Positions 8,329 through 16,637 of a stretch of DNA of 64,000 nt are shown here, in pieces. The DNA is taken from the NCBI RefSeq assembly GCF_000157895.3, contig NC_022663.1, positions 5,456,001 through 5,520,000 of the forward strand, given 5' to 3'. A program made the position numbers and the translations under genes. The notes beneath the pieces were generated by a model, which searched no databases, was not told the DNA's origin, and worked only from the letters and a program-made list of their open reading frames with translations. Position 1 is the stretch's first letter; the number at the start of each line of letters is the position of its first letter. The stretch is from Mycobacterium kansasii ATCC 12478 (GTDB lineage: Bacteria > Actinomycetota > Actinomycetes > Mycobacteriales > Mycobacteriaceae).

Positions 8329-9702
8329 GTGACCTCGACACCGGCCCTGGTGATCGCCGCGCCCGCCTCGGGCAGCGGAAAGACCACCGTCGCAACGGGT
8401 TTGATGGGGGCTCTATGCCAAGGCGGTCACCGGGTCGCGCCCTTCAAGGTCGGTCCCGACTTCATCGATCCCGGTTACCACACCCTCGCCTCAAGGCGGG
8501 TCGGCCGCAACCTGGACCCGGTATTGGTGGGGGAGCAGCTCATCGGCCCGCTCTACGCGCACGGCACCGTCGGCGCCGACATCGCGGTGATCGAAGGTGT
8601 GATGGGCCTATTCGACGGGCGTATTGATGAAGCGGTGAGCGGCCCTGCGGCAGGGTCCACCGCGCACGTCGCAGGCTTGCTGGGGGCGCCGGTGGTCCTA
8701 GTGGTCGACGCGCGGGGCCAGAGCCACAGCGTTGCCGCACTGTTGCACGGCTTCACCACCTTCGACTCAGCAACCCGGATTGCCGGCGTCATCCTCAACC
8801 GGGTCGGGACGGCCAGGCATGAGCATGTGCTGCGACAGGCGTGCGAACAGGCCGGTGTCCCCGTGCTGGGCGCCATCCCCCGCACCGCTGAATTGGAGCT
8901 TCCGACAAGGTATCTGGGGCTCGTCACCGCCGTAGAGTATGGTCGCCGGGCCCGGCTGGCAGTCGAGGCGATGACGGCATTGGTCGCTCGGCACATCGAT
9001 CTGAGCGCAATAGTGGCGGCCGCTGCAAGCCGCGTCGGCGCGCCGCCGTGGGACCCGGTGACCGCCGTCGGTGGGCCAGTGGGCGGGCGCCCGACCGTTG
9101 CGATGGCGGCGGGCAAGGCCTTCAGCTTCGCCTACGCCGAACATGCCGAGCTGTTGCGGGCCGTCGGGGCCGATGTCGTCGAGTTCGACCCGCTCACTCA
9201 GGCACTGCCGGAAGGGACGAACGCCGTGCTGCTGCCGGGTGGATTCCCGGAGCAATTCGCGGCGGAACTCTCCGCCAATGAGTTGGTCCGCGGCCAGCTC
9301 CAACACATGGCGGCCGCGGGCGTCCCGGTTCACGCCGAATGCGCCGGACTGATTTATCTGGTATCCGAACTGGATGGATACCCGATGTGCGGCGTGCTGG
9401 CCGGTTCGGCACGCTTTACCCAGCGCCTCACACTGGGATACCGCGACGCAGTCGCGGTCGCCGATTCGCCCCTGTATTCGGTCGGCCGGCGGGTAGCCGG
9501 GCACGAATTCCATCGCACCACCGTCACGTTCACCGACAGCTACCAGCCGGCGTGGGTGTATCGAAGCCGCGGGCATGACGACCACCCCCTGCGAGACGGC
9601 GTCGTGCATGGCGGTGTGCATGCGTCCTACTTGCATACACACCCGGCCGCGACGCCGGAAGCGGTAGCGCGCTTCGTCGCACATGCCTCCGCCCGGTCGT
9701 AG
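8329..9702 (+). CDS. cobB: Cobyrinate a,c-diamide synthase (457 aa)
   Basis: This glutamine- and ATP-dependent enzyme amidates carboxylates a and c of (hydrogeno)cobyrinic acid. The N-terminal dethiobiotin-synthetase-like domain begins with the P-loop APASGSGKTT at residues 11-20 and contains KVGPDFIDPGYH. The C-terminal class I amidotransferase-like domain shows LLPGGFPEQFAAEL and the nucleophile context VHAECAGL. The C-terminal H-x-S-Y-x-H-x-H (HASYLHTH) is also conserved. The start is GTG 8329, 4 nt after the cobO stop. Downstream is a 56-bp tandem repeat rather than an immediate coupling to cysG. Confidence 0.95.
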   Translation: MTSTPALVIAAPASGSGKTTVATGLMGALCQGGHRVAPFKVGPDFIDPGYHTLASRRVGRNLDPVLVGEQLIGPLYAHGTVGADIAVIEGVMGLFDGRIDEAVSGPAAGSTAHVAGLLGAPVVLVVDARGQSHSVAALLHGFTTFDSATRIAGVILNRVGTARHEHVLRQACEQAGVPVLGAIPRTAELELPTRYLGLVTAVEYGRRARLAVEAMTALVARHIDLSAIVAAAASRVGAPPWDPVTAVGGPVGGRPTVAMAAGKAFSFAYAEHAELLRAVGADVVEFDPLTQALPEGTNAVLLPGGFPEQFAAELSANELVRGQLQHMAAAGVPVHAECAGLIYLVSELDGYPMCGVLAGSARFTQRLTLGYRDAVAVADSPLYSVGRRVAGHEFHRTTVTFTDSYQPAWVYRSRGHDDHPLRDGVVHGGVHASYLHTHPAATPEAVARFVAHASARS

Positions 9703-9710
9703 CGGCTCGG

Positions 9711-9869
9711 CGGTGGTGATCGGCTGCGCCCGTCTCCGCCGGGCTGGCGATCACCACGGTGTTCGACGGTGGTGATCGGCTGCGCCCGTCTCCGCCGGGC
9801 TGGCGATCACCACGGTGTTCGACGGTGGTGATCGGCTGCGCCCGTCTCCGCCGGGCTGGCGATCACCAC
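9711..9869 (+). repeat. 56-bp tandem repeat, 2.8 copies, each carrying a 10-bp inverted repeat
   Basis: Copies are 9711-9766, 9767-9822 and a partial 9823-9869. As far as I can read, the full units are identical. Each unit holds GTGGTGATCG and CGATCACCAC as perfect arms (9713-9722 and 9748-9757 in copy 1) around a 25-nt GC-rich centre, so each could fold into a hairpin. The third copy breaks off exactly where the cysG -10 box TAAGCT begins. The size and position recall the minisatellite (VNTR/MIRU-type) loci of mycobacteria. I recall a typing VNTR in the same cobB/cysG interval of M. tuberculosis. Confidence 0.9.
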
Positions 9870-9875
9870 TAAGCT
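9870..9875 (+). promoter_or_regulatory. -10 box (TAAGCT) of cysG, abutting the tandem repeat
   Basis: TAAGCT ends 6 nt before the cysG GTG, which suggests a leaderless transcript. The region where a -35 would sit is inside the third repeat copy, so repeat copy number sets what lies upstream. Confidence 0.5.
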
Positions 9876-9881
9876 TGGCGG

Positions 9882-11117
9882 GTGACCGAGAGCCCTTACC
9901 TCGTCGGATTGCGAATGGCCGGTAAGAAGGTGGTCGTGGTCGGCGGGGGCAGTGTCGCCCAACGCCGGCTACCCCTTCTCATCTCGAGCGGCGCAGACGT
10001 GCACGTGATCACCCGTAGCGCCACCCGCGCCGTCGAGGCGATGGAAGGCATCACGTTGTCGCTGCGTGAATACCGCGACGGTGACCTCGAAGGGGCCTGG
10101 TACGCGATAGCGGCCACCGACGACGCGGAGGTGAATGCGACCGTCGTCGCCGAGGCCGACAGCCGGCAGATCTTCTGCGTCCGTGCCGACGTCGCCGTCG
10201 AAGGAAGTGCAGTTACCCCGGCGACATTCAGCTATGCGGGGCTGTCGGTGGGCGTGCTGGCCGGCGGCGAGCACCGCCGTTCGGCTGCCATCCGGTCTGC
10301 GATCCGAGAGGCGCTGCAGACGGGGCTGATCACCCCCGAAAGCCCGGAAGGCCCCGTAAGCTCCGACGTCGTCCACGGTGGGGTAGCGCTGGTCGGTGGC
10401 GGACCCGGCGACCCCGAATTGATCACCGTCCGTGGCCGTCGCCTGCTTGCCCATGCGGATGTCGTGATTGCCGACCGCCTGGCACCACCGGAGTTGCTCG
10501 CCGAGCTTCCCCCGCATGTGGAAGTCATCGACGCCGCCAAGATCCCATACGGCCGTGCCATGGCCCAGGACGCAATCCACGCCGCCATGATCGAACGGGC
10601 CAAGTCCGGTAGCTTTGTCGTCCGCCTCAAGGGTGGTGACCCCTTCGTGTTCGCCCGGGGCTATGAGGAGGTACTGGCATGCGCCGATGCCGGTATTCCG
10701 GTGACTGTGGTGCCTGGTGTGACGAGTGCCATAGCGGTTCCTGCTTCCGCTGGTGTTCCGGTCACGCATCGGGCCACAAATCACGAGTTTGTCGTGGTCA
10801 GCGGCCATCTCCCGCCCGGTCACCCCGAATCGTTAGTGAATTGGAATGCTTTGGCAGCACTGTCCGGCACCATCGTTTTGCTGATGGCGGTGGAACGCAT
10901 CGAACTTTTCGTCGACGCGCTACTGAAAGGCGGCCGACCTGCGAAAACGCCCGTGCTGGTGGTTCAGCAGGGAACAACGCCGGCTCAGCACACGTTGCGG
11001 GCTACCCTCGCCGACACGCCGGAAAAGGTCCGCGCAGAGGGGATCCGACCTCCCGCGATCGTCGTCATCGGGGCTGTTGCAGGCCTCGGTGGCGTTCGGG
11101 GTTTAAACGATTCTTAA
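9882..11117 (+). CDS. cysG: Siroheme synthase: fused precorrin-2 dehydrogenase/SUMT (411 aa)
   Basis: The N-terminal ~110 residues form the NAD-dependent precorrin-2 dehydrogenase domain (VVVGGGSVAQRRLPLL, then FCVRADV). The C-terminal domain from about residue 165 is uroporphyrinogen-III C-methyltransferase, with VGGGPGDPELITVRG, ADRLAPPELL, RLKGGDPFVFARG and the VPGVTSAIAVPA segment. The product makes precorrin-2 and sirohydrochlorin, feeding siroheme and the cobalamin pathway of its neighbours. The length resembles Rv2847c. It lacks the long dimerisation region of enterobacterial CysG, so ferrochelatase activity is uncertain. Start GTG 9882 is set by the -10 spacing. Confidence 0.92.
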   Translation: MTESPYLVGLRMAGKKVVVVGGGSVAQRRLPLLISSGADVHVITRSATRAVEAMEGITLSLREYRDGDLEGAWYAIAATDDAEVNATVVAEADSRQIFCVRADVAVEGSAVTPATFSYAGLSVGVLAGGEHRRSAAIRSAIREALQTGLITPESPEGPVSSDVVHGGVALVGGGPGDPELITVRGRRLLAHADVVIADRLAPPELLAELPPHVEVIDAAKIPYGRAMAQDAIHAAMIERAKSGSFVVRLKGGDPFVFARGYEEVLACADAGIPVTVVPGVTSAIAVPASAGVPVTHRATNHEFVVVSGHLPPGHPESLVNWNALAALSGTIVLLMAVERIELFVDALLKGGRPAKTPVLVVQQGTTPAQHTLRATLADTPEKVRAEGIRPPAIVVIGAVAGLGGVRGLNDS

Positions 11118-11139
11118 GATTACTGTAAGGTAACCCGTT

Positions 11140-12732
11140 ATGACGGCTCTCAACGACACAGAGCGGGCTGCCCACAATTGGACGTCCGGACGGCAGGAGC
11201 GTCCGGCGTCGGCTCGCCCGGCGCGCTCGGCGGAGACCGCCTCGCAGCGCATCACCAGGTATTACCCGACCTGGCTGCCCTCCCGTCGCTTCATCGCCGC
11301 TGTCATCGCCATCGGCGGGATGCAGCTCTTGGCGACCATGGACAGCACCGTCGCCATCGTCGCGCTTCCTAAGATCCAGAACGAACTCAGCCTGTCCGAC
11401 GCCGGCCGTAGCTGGGTGATCACCGCTTACGTGCTGACCTTCGGCGGGCTGATGCTGCTCGGAGGGCGCCTCGGCGACACCATCGGGCGCAAGCGGACCT
11501 TCATCGTCGGCGTCGCGCTGTTCACCATCTCCTCGGTGCTGTGCGCGGTCGCCTGGGACGAGGCCACGATGGTCATCGCGCGACTCTCCCAGGGCGTGGG
11601 GTCGGCCATCGCCTCACCGACCGGTCTGGCGCTGGTGGCGACCACGTTCCCGAAGGGACCGGCGCGTAACGCCGCCACGGCGGTGTTCGCGGCGATGACG
11701 GCGATCGGTTCGGTGATGGGCCTCGTGGTCGGCGGAGCGCTGACCGAGGTTTCGTGGCGGCTGGCGTTCCTGGTGAATGTGCCGATCGGTCTGGTGATGA
11801 TCTACCTGGCCCGCACCGCACTGCGGGAAACCAACCGTGAGCGGATGAAGCTCGACGCGGCCGGCGCCATGCTGGCCACGCTGGCATGCACCGCTGCCGT
11901 CTTCGCCTTCTCGATGGGGCCGGAAAAAGGCTGGATCTCGGTGACCACGATCGGTTCGGGCGCGGTGGCTCTGGCTGCCGTACTCGCGTTCATCGTGGTG
12001 GAACGCACCGCCGAAAACCCCGTCGTGCCGTTCCACCTGTTCCGCGACCGCAACCGGCTGGTCACCTTTATTGCGATCTTCCTGGCCGGCGGTGTCATGT
12101 TCACGCTGACGGTGAGCATCGGCCTGTACGTGCAGGACATCCTGGGCTACAGCGCGCTGCGCGCCGGTGTCGGCTTCATCCCGTTCGTCATAGCGATGGG
12201 TATCGGCCTGGGCATTTCCTCGCAGTTGGTGTCGCGGTTTTCGCCCCGGGTGCTGACGATCGCCGGGGGATATCTTCTAGTTCTGGCCATGCTGTACGGC
12301 TGGTTGTTCATGCACCGTGGCGTGGCCTACTTCCCGAACCTGGTAGTGCCCATCGTCGTGGGTGGGGTTGGCATCGGCATGGCGGTTGTGCCGCTGACCC
12401 TTTCGGCGATCGCCGGCGTGGGTTTTGACCAGATCGGCCCGGTGTCGGCGATGACTCTGATGCTGCAGAGCCTGGGCGGGCCGCTCGTGCTGGCCGTGAT
12501 CCAGGCCGTGATCACCTCGCGCACGCTGTACTTGGGCGGTACCACCGGCCCGGTGAAATTCATGAACGACGCTCAGCTGGCCGCGCTCGACCATGGCTAC
12601 ACCTATGGTCTGCTGTGGATCGCCGGAGCGGCCGTCATCGTAGGCGGGGCTGCGGTGTTGATCGGCTACACCCCGGCGCAGGTCGCCCACGCGCAAGAGG
12701 TCAAGGAAGCCATCGACGCCGGAGAACTCTGA
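11140..12732 (+). CDS. efpA: Multidrug efflux protein EfpA, MFS 14-TM (DHA2) family (530 aa)
   Basis: A QacA/DHA2-type drug:H+ antiporter of the plasma membrane. A ~50-residue cytoplasmic N-terminus (SARPARSAETASQRITRYYP) precedes about 14 hydrophobic segments. Diagnostic motifs are LATMDSTVAIVALPKI in TM1 (motif D1), GRLGDTIGRKRTFIVG (motif A, loop 2-3) and an Arg-containing RLSQGVGSAIASPTGLAL (motif B/C region). The sequence matches my memory of Rv2846c, an essential gene known to be induced by isoniazid and to export lipids and drugs. A short AT-richer stretch just upstream, with GTAAGGTAA, provides a weak ribosome-binding site. It converges on the next gene with only 12 nt between stops. 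Confidence 0.95.
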   Translation: MTALNDTERAAHNWTSGRQERPASARPARSAETASQRITRYYPTWLPSRRFIAAVIAIGGMQLLATMDSTVAIVALPKIQNELSLSDAGRSWVITAYVLTFGGLMLLGGRLGDTIGRKRTFIVGVALFTISSVLCAVAWDEATMVIARLSQGVGSAIASPTGLALVATTFPKGPARNAATAVFAAMTAIGSVMGLVVGGALTEVSWRLAFLVNVPIGLVMIYLARTALRETNRERMKLDAAGAMLATLACTAAVFAFSMGPEKGWISVTTIGSGAVALAAVLAFIVVERTAENPVVPFHLFRDRNRLVTFIAIFLAGGVMFTLTVSIGLYVQDILGYSALRAGVGFIPFVIAMGIGLGISSQLVSRFSPRVLTIAGGYLLVLAMLYGWLFMHRGVAYFPNLVVPIVVGGVGIGMAVVPLTLSAIAGVGFDQIGPVSAMTLMLQSLGGPLVLAVIQAVITSRTLYLGGTTGPVKFMNDAQLAALDHGYTYGLLWIAGAAVIVGGAAVLIGYTPAQVAHAQEVKEAIDAGEL

Positions 12733-12744
12733 CTCTGCCGGCGG

Positions 12745-14031
12745 TCAGCGCAGCGGCCACACGAGCTGACGCAGATAACCGTCGGGTTGGTCATCGTCGA
12801 TGCCGTACTCCGCGGGCCAGCGGCCCGTAGGTAGGTACAAAGTGCCGAACAGCGCATCGACGATGGGGAATTCCGCGGCATAGTTGGTGTTGTAAGCCTG
12901 GGGCTGGCGTGCGTGGTGCCAGTGGTGGAACTGCGGGGTGGCAATCAGCCATCGCAGTGGGCCGCACGTCATTCGCAGGTTTGCGTGGATGAAAATGTCC
13001 TGAACCGTCAGCAGGATGACGATCGCGCCGAGGCTGACCCGACCGAAGCCGAGCGCGTACAGCGGCACCACCGCGGCCGAGCGGATGGCTATCTGGTCGA
13101 GGGGATGCATGTGACCGGCGGCGAGCCAGTCCATCTCGCGAACACTGTGGTGTACGCGGTGGAATCGCCACAGGACCGGAACCTCGTGCATGGCGCGATG
13201 TCCCGCGTAGCCGCCCACTGCGGTAATCCCCAGGGCCGCAACGATTTGCACCCAACCCGAAGCCGCGGCAACGTTGCCGCGAAAGGCTGCCGGTACCAGG
13301 ACCTGCAGGACGGTGCCGACCACCGCCACTGCGCCGACGAGTCCGACCTTGCGCGCGGCTCCATTGACCAGATAGTGCACCACATCGGTGCGCCATCCCC
13401 GGCGCAGCACGTGGAGCGGGCGAAGTGCGAACAGCCGCTCGAGCGGGATGAAGATAATCGCCAGGATCGCCAGCTTGACCGCCATTTCACCGCGCATGCT
13501 CAGTGCGACCAGTACCAGCGTCGAGGTGACCAACACCAAAGCAATGCCGCCGGGACTAACCCCGCCTGATCCACGAGCCGCAGCGGGTCCCACCGACGCA
13601 GAAGTAGCGGTACTCGCGACGAGGTCCGGGCGGTCGGCTACGGCTAATCGCCATCCAATCCTGGCCAGCCTGCCCCACCCAACCAGGACGCCGGCCGACA
13701 CGATGACAGCGGGCACTCCCAGGATCGGTCGTACGGTGGCGATCGCTATCGCGGTGATCAGAAGCGCCGACTGAAGCGCCAGGCCGGTCACCTTCAGCAC
13801 TCGCGCACCCTGCAGCAGGCGGATTGCGTGCCAGCCGGCCATGGCCGCGGCCGCGACGAGTATCACCGCAAGCACCGTCGTACCGCGGTCAAGATGCTCA
13901 TGCCCGCCTTTGGTGACGAAAGCTGCGGCGCCAGCGAGCCCGATCAGTTCGGCCGAGTACAAAATTCCCAATGCCGCCAGCACCGGCCCGTCCCGATACT
14001 CGGGTTCAGCCCTGGTCAGCGCCGCGTTCAT
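12745..14031 (-). CDS. Sterol desaturase / fatty acid hydroxylase family membrane protein (428 aa)
   Basis: About six hydrophobic segments fill the N-terminal half (for example LAALGILYSAELIGLAGAAA). The C-terminal half is the fatty-acid-hydroxylase domain with its histidine clusters: HRAMH (HxxxH), HRVHH (HxxHH) and HHWHH. These would bind the di-iron centre that inserts oxygen or a double bond into a lipid chain. The substrate is unknown. ATG 14031 is 14 nt from AGGAG, which is far. TTG 14040, three codons upstream, is 5 nt from it and may be the true start. H37Rv has no gene here between efpA and proS as far as I recall, so this is an accessory gene lying convergent to efpA. Confidence 0.85.
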   Translation of the reverse strand: MNAALTRAEPEYRDGPVLAALGILYSAELIGLAGAAAFVTKGGHEHLDRGTTVLAVILVAAAAMAGWHAIRLLQGARVLKVTGLALQSALLITAIAIATVRPILGVPAVIVSAGVLVGWGRLARIGWRLAVADRPDLVASTATSASVGPAAARGSGGVSPGGIALVLVTSTLVLVALSMRGEMAVKLAILAIIFIPLERLFALRPLHVLRRGWRTDVVHYLVNGAARKVGLVGAVAVVGTVLQVLVPAAFRGNVAAASGWVQIVAALGITAVGGYAGHRAMHEVPVLWRFHRVHHSVREMDWLAAGHMHPLDQIAIRSAAVVPLYALGFGRVSLGAIVILLTVQDIFIHANLRMTCGPLRWLIATPQFHHWHHARQPQAYNTNYAAEFPIVDALFGTLYLPTGRWPAEYGIDDDQPDGYLRQLVWPLR

Positions 14032-14262
14032 GCGCGACAAGGTATCTCCTGCAGCTGAAGAATATCTGAGTGTCAGGGCGGGCGGGACGTTCGTGGTGAC
14101 GCGCCGTGGCCTTCGAAGGGTGGATCGCGTGTCCGGTCTATCCGTCGAGACGCCGAGTCGAGCGTGCGTCGACGGCTTCGAGTGCGAGCACCTGGCGGCC
14201 AAGCGGCCCTCGGGGCCGCCCTGAGCTCACAGTCAAAACCGCCACCGCACACTAATGGGTCC
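14032..14262. other. Non-coding stretch upstream of the repeat before proS
   Basis: Apart from the presumed 5' end and ribosome-binding site of the minus-strand desaturase-like gene, I see no supported gene or site here. Frames that cross it lack ribosome-binding sites and family similarity. Confidence 0.5.
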
Positions 14263-14396
14263 GGTCGCCCGGCTGGGTCTGATTGCCGGGCTCCTCCGCG
14301 GTCCGCGCCGGCCCGCATCGTCGCCCGGCTAGGTCTGATGGCCGGGCTCCTCACCGGGCCGCGCCGGCCCGCATCGTCGCCCGGCTAGGCTTGCCG
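14263..14396 (+). repeat. 56-bp tandem repeat (about 2.4 copies) containing the proS -10 box
   Basis: The unit containing GCCCGGCTAGG(T/C)(C/T)TG recurs with a 56-bp period. A full unit runs 14305-14360, a truncated copy follows to about 14396, and a partial, more diverged copy precedes it from about 14263. Bases at the -10 position of successive copies are TGGGTC (14274), TAGGTC (14330) and TAGGCT (14386). Only the last, proS-proximal copy is a good -10 hexamer. The period equals that of the repeat before cysG, but the sequences are different. Confidence 0.85.
14386..14391 (+). promoter_or_regulatory. -10 box (TAGGCT) of proS
   Basis: TAGGCT ends 8 nt before the GTG at 14400, consistent with a leaderless or near-leaderless transcript. 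It lies within the terminal copy of the tandem repeat. Confidence 0.5.
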
Positions 14397-14399
14397 CCT

Positions 14400-16148
14400 G
14401 TGATCACCCGGATGTCCCAGCTGTTCCTTCGCACACTGCGTGACGACCCCGCCGACGCCGAAGTGCCCAGCCACAAACTGCTGATCAGAGCCGGATACGT
14501 TCGGCCCATCGCGCCGGGACTCTACAGCTGGCTGCCGCTGGGGCTGCGGGTACTGCGCAACATCGAGCGGGTGGTCCGCGAAGAGATGAACGCCATCGGC
14601 GGGCAAGAGATCTTGTTTCCCGCGCTGCTGCCACGAGCGCCCTACGAGACCACGAATCGGTGGACCGAATACGGCGACAGCGTTTTCCGGCTGCAGGACC
14701 GCCGCGGTAATGACTACTTGCTCGGGCCGACACACGAGGAGCTGTTCACCCTGACGGTGAAGGGCGAATACAACTCCTACAAAGACTTTCCGCTGGTCCT
14801 GTATCAAATCCAGAACAAGTACCGCGACGAAGCCCGCCCGCGCGCCGGCATCCTGCGGGTCCGGGAGTTTGTGATGAAGGACTCCTACTCCTTCGACATC
14901 GACAGCGCCGGCCTGAAGGCCGCCTACCACGCACACCGGGAGGCCTACCAGCGCATCTTCGAACGTTTGAGGGTGCGCTACGTCATCGTCTCGGCGGTCT
15001 CGGGCGCCATGGGCGGCAGCGCATCCGAAGAGTTCCTGGCCGAAAGCCCGGTCGGTGAGGACACGTTCGTACGGTGCCCGGAGTCCGGTTATGCCGCCAA
15101 CGTCGAAGCCGTCATCACCGCGCGCCCGGAGACCCGACCGATCGATGGACAACCCGAAGCGGTGGTCCACGACACCGGCGACACCCCGACCATCGCCACG
15201 CTGGTCGAATGGGCCAACCAGGCCGACCTGGGCCGCACGGTGACCGCCGCCGACACCCTGAAGAACGTCCTGGTCAAAGTCCGCCAACCCGGCAAGGACT
15301 GGGAGTTGCTGGCCATTGGAGTGCCCGGCGACCGCGAGGTCGACGACAAGAGGTTGAGCGCGGCCCTGGAACCGGCCGAATACGCCTTGCTCGACGACAA
15401 CGACTTCGCCAGATACCCGTTCCTGGTCAAGGGTTACATCGGCCCAAAGGCATTGCACGCCAACAATATTCGCTATCTGGTCGACCCGCGCGTGGTCGAC
15501 GGCAGCAGCTGGATCACCGGGGCGGACGAACCAGGCCGGCATGTCGTCGGCCTGGTTGCGGGTCGTGATTTCACCGCCGACGGCACCATCGAGGCTGCCG
15601 AGGTGCGCGAAGGCGATCCCTCTCCGGACGGTGCCGGCTCACTCGTCATGGCGCGTGGTATCGAGATCGGCCACATCTTCCAGCTCGGCCAGAAATACAC
15701 CGACGCCTTCAGCGCCGACGTGCTCGGCGAAGACGGCAAGCCGGTACGGCTGACCATGGGCTCCTATGGCATCGGGGTGTCGAGGCTGGTCGCGGTCGTC
15801 GCCGAACAACATCACGACGAGCTGGGCTTGCGCTGGCCGCCGGCGATCGCGCCGTTCGATGTTCACCTGGTGATCGCCAACAAGGACGCGGAGGCGCGCA
15901 CCGGAGCCGTCGCGCTGGCCACCGAACTGAATCAGCAAGGGGTCGAGGTGCTGCTCGACGACCGTCAAGCCTCGCCCGGCGTCAAGTTCAAAGATGCCGA
16001 ACTGCTGGGGATGCCCTGGATCGTCGTCGTGGGACGCGGCTGGGCGGACGGTGTGGTCGAGTTGCGCGACCGATTCAGCGGTCAGACCCGTGAGCTGGCT
16101 GCCGGCGCCTCGTTGGCTACCGATATCGCGGCAGTCATCAGCGGTTAG
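14400..16148 (+). CDS. proS: Prolyl-tRNA synthetase (582 aa)
   Basis: A class II aminoacyl-tRNA synthetase of the bacterial type. Motif 1 lies around RVVREEMNAIGGQEILFPALLP, motif 2 around YRDEARPRAGILRVREFVMKDSYSF, and motif 3 in TMGSYGIGVSRLVA. A YbaK-like editing (INS) domain is present around residues 230-390, and the anticodon-binding domain is C-terminal (VLLDDRQASPGVKFKDAELLG). The length matches Rv2845c. I use GTG 14400 because homologues begin MITRMSQLFLRTLRDDP and because of the -10 spacing; the open frame continues 39 codons upstream through the tandem repeat but without homology. The stop abuts the convergent Rv2844-like gene. Confidence 0.96.
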   Translation: MITRMSQLFLRTLRDDPADAEVPSHKLLIRAGYVRPIAPGLYSWLPLGLRVLRNIERVVREEMNAIGGQEILFPALLPRAPYETTNRWTEYGDSVFRLQDRRGNDYLLGPTHEELFTLTVKGEYNSYKDFPLVLYQIQNKYRDEARPRAGILRVREFVMKDSYSFDIDSAGLKAAYHAHREAYQRIFERLRVRYVIVSAVSGAMGGSASEEFLAESPVGEDTFVRCPESGYAANVEAVITARPETRPIDGQPEAVVHDTGDTPTIATLVEWANQADLGRTVTAADTLKNVLVKVRQPGKDWELLAIGVPGDREVDDKRLSAALEPAEYALLDDNDFARYPFLVKGYIGPKALHANNIRYLVDPRVVDGSSWITGADEPGRHVVGLVAGRDFTADGTIEAAEVREGDPSPDGAGSLVMARGIEIGHIFQLGQKYTDAFSADVLGEDGKPVRLTMGSYGIGVSRLVAVVAEQHHDELGLRWPPAIAPFDVHLVIANKDAEARTGAVALATELNQQGVEVLLDDRQASPGVKFKDAELLGMPWIVVVGRGWADGVVELRDRFSGQTRELAAGASLATDIAAVISG

Positions 16149-16637
16149 CTATTCGTTGCCGCCCGGGAACGAGGCGGTGATCGGCCAGGCTCCCAGCACC
16201 TTGTTCCACCGGGCGGCCATCACCGCGCTCTGGGTCAACGCCGTCGACGCGAACGCCCGGTCATCGGCTGTCTCGGCATGCTCGACAACGGCACGCCACG
16301 CCGTCGCGCCGTCGTTCTCCATCCGCGCGGCCAGCCGAGCCGCATCGGCTGCGCTGCCCACGTCATTGGGCAACTGGTAGCCCGGGGCGGCCGCCGGCGC
16401 GGTGACCTTGCGGGCGGCCAGCATCGCGATGACGTCGTCGCGACGTTGGCGATGCTGGTTCAACGCCTCCACCACCAAGTCGTTGACGCTGGGCGGCGAC
16501 AGCGCCGACACGATGCCATACCCATAGATGGTCGCGTGCTCGACGGCGAGGGCGTCGCTCAGCGCCGCGGTGTCGGCATCTTTGCCGGCGGGCGACCGCT
16601 TGGGGCTGGCCCCGAAGCTGGGTTCGGACGAGGTCAT
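16149..16637 (-). CDS. Ferritin-like DUF4439 protein (162 aa), Rv2844-like
   Basis: An all-helical protein starting MTSSEPSFGASPKRSP. It contains EHATIYGYGI and a later HRQRRDDVI segment, which are the helices of the DUF4439 ferritin-like fold. No complete pair of metal-binding EXXH motifs is obvious, so iron binding is doubtful. There is no signal peptide. The ATG overlaps the 3' end of the lipoprotein gene upstream (16634-17170) by 4 nt, so the two are co-translated, and they share the DUF4439-like helical pattern. The function is unknown. The gene order is the same in H37Rv. Confidence 0.8.
   Translation of the reverse strand: MTSSEPSFGASPKRSPAGKDADTAALSDALAVEHATIYGYGIVSALSPPSVNDLVVEALNQHRQRRDDVIAMLAARKVTAPAAAPGYQLPNDVGSAADAARLAARMENDGATAWRAVVEHAETADDRAFASTALTQSAVMAARWNKVLGAWPITASFPGGNE

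Noticed and set aside
9711..9869. CRISPR array
   Set aside because: Units are contiguous 56-bp tandem repeats with no unique spacers, and no cas gene is present in the window.
14283..14399. N-terminal extension of ProS through the 56-bp repeat
   Set aside because: The 39 extra codons are repeat-derived, and the conserved protein begins at GTG 14400 with a -10 at the right distance.
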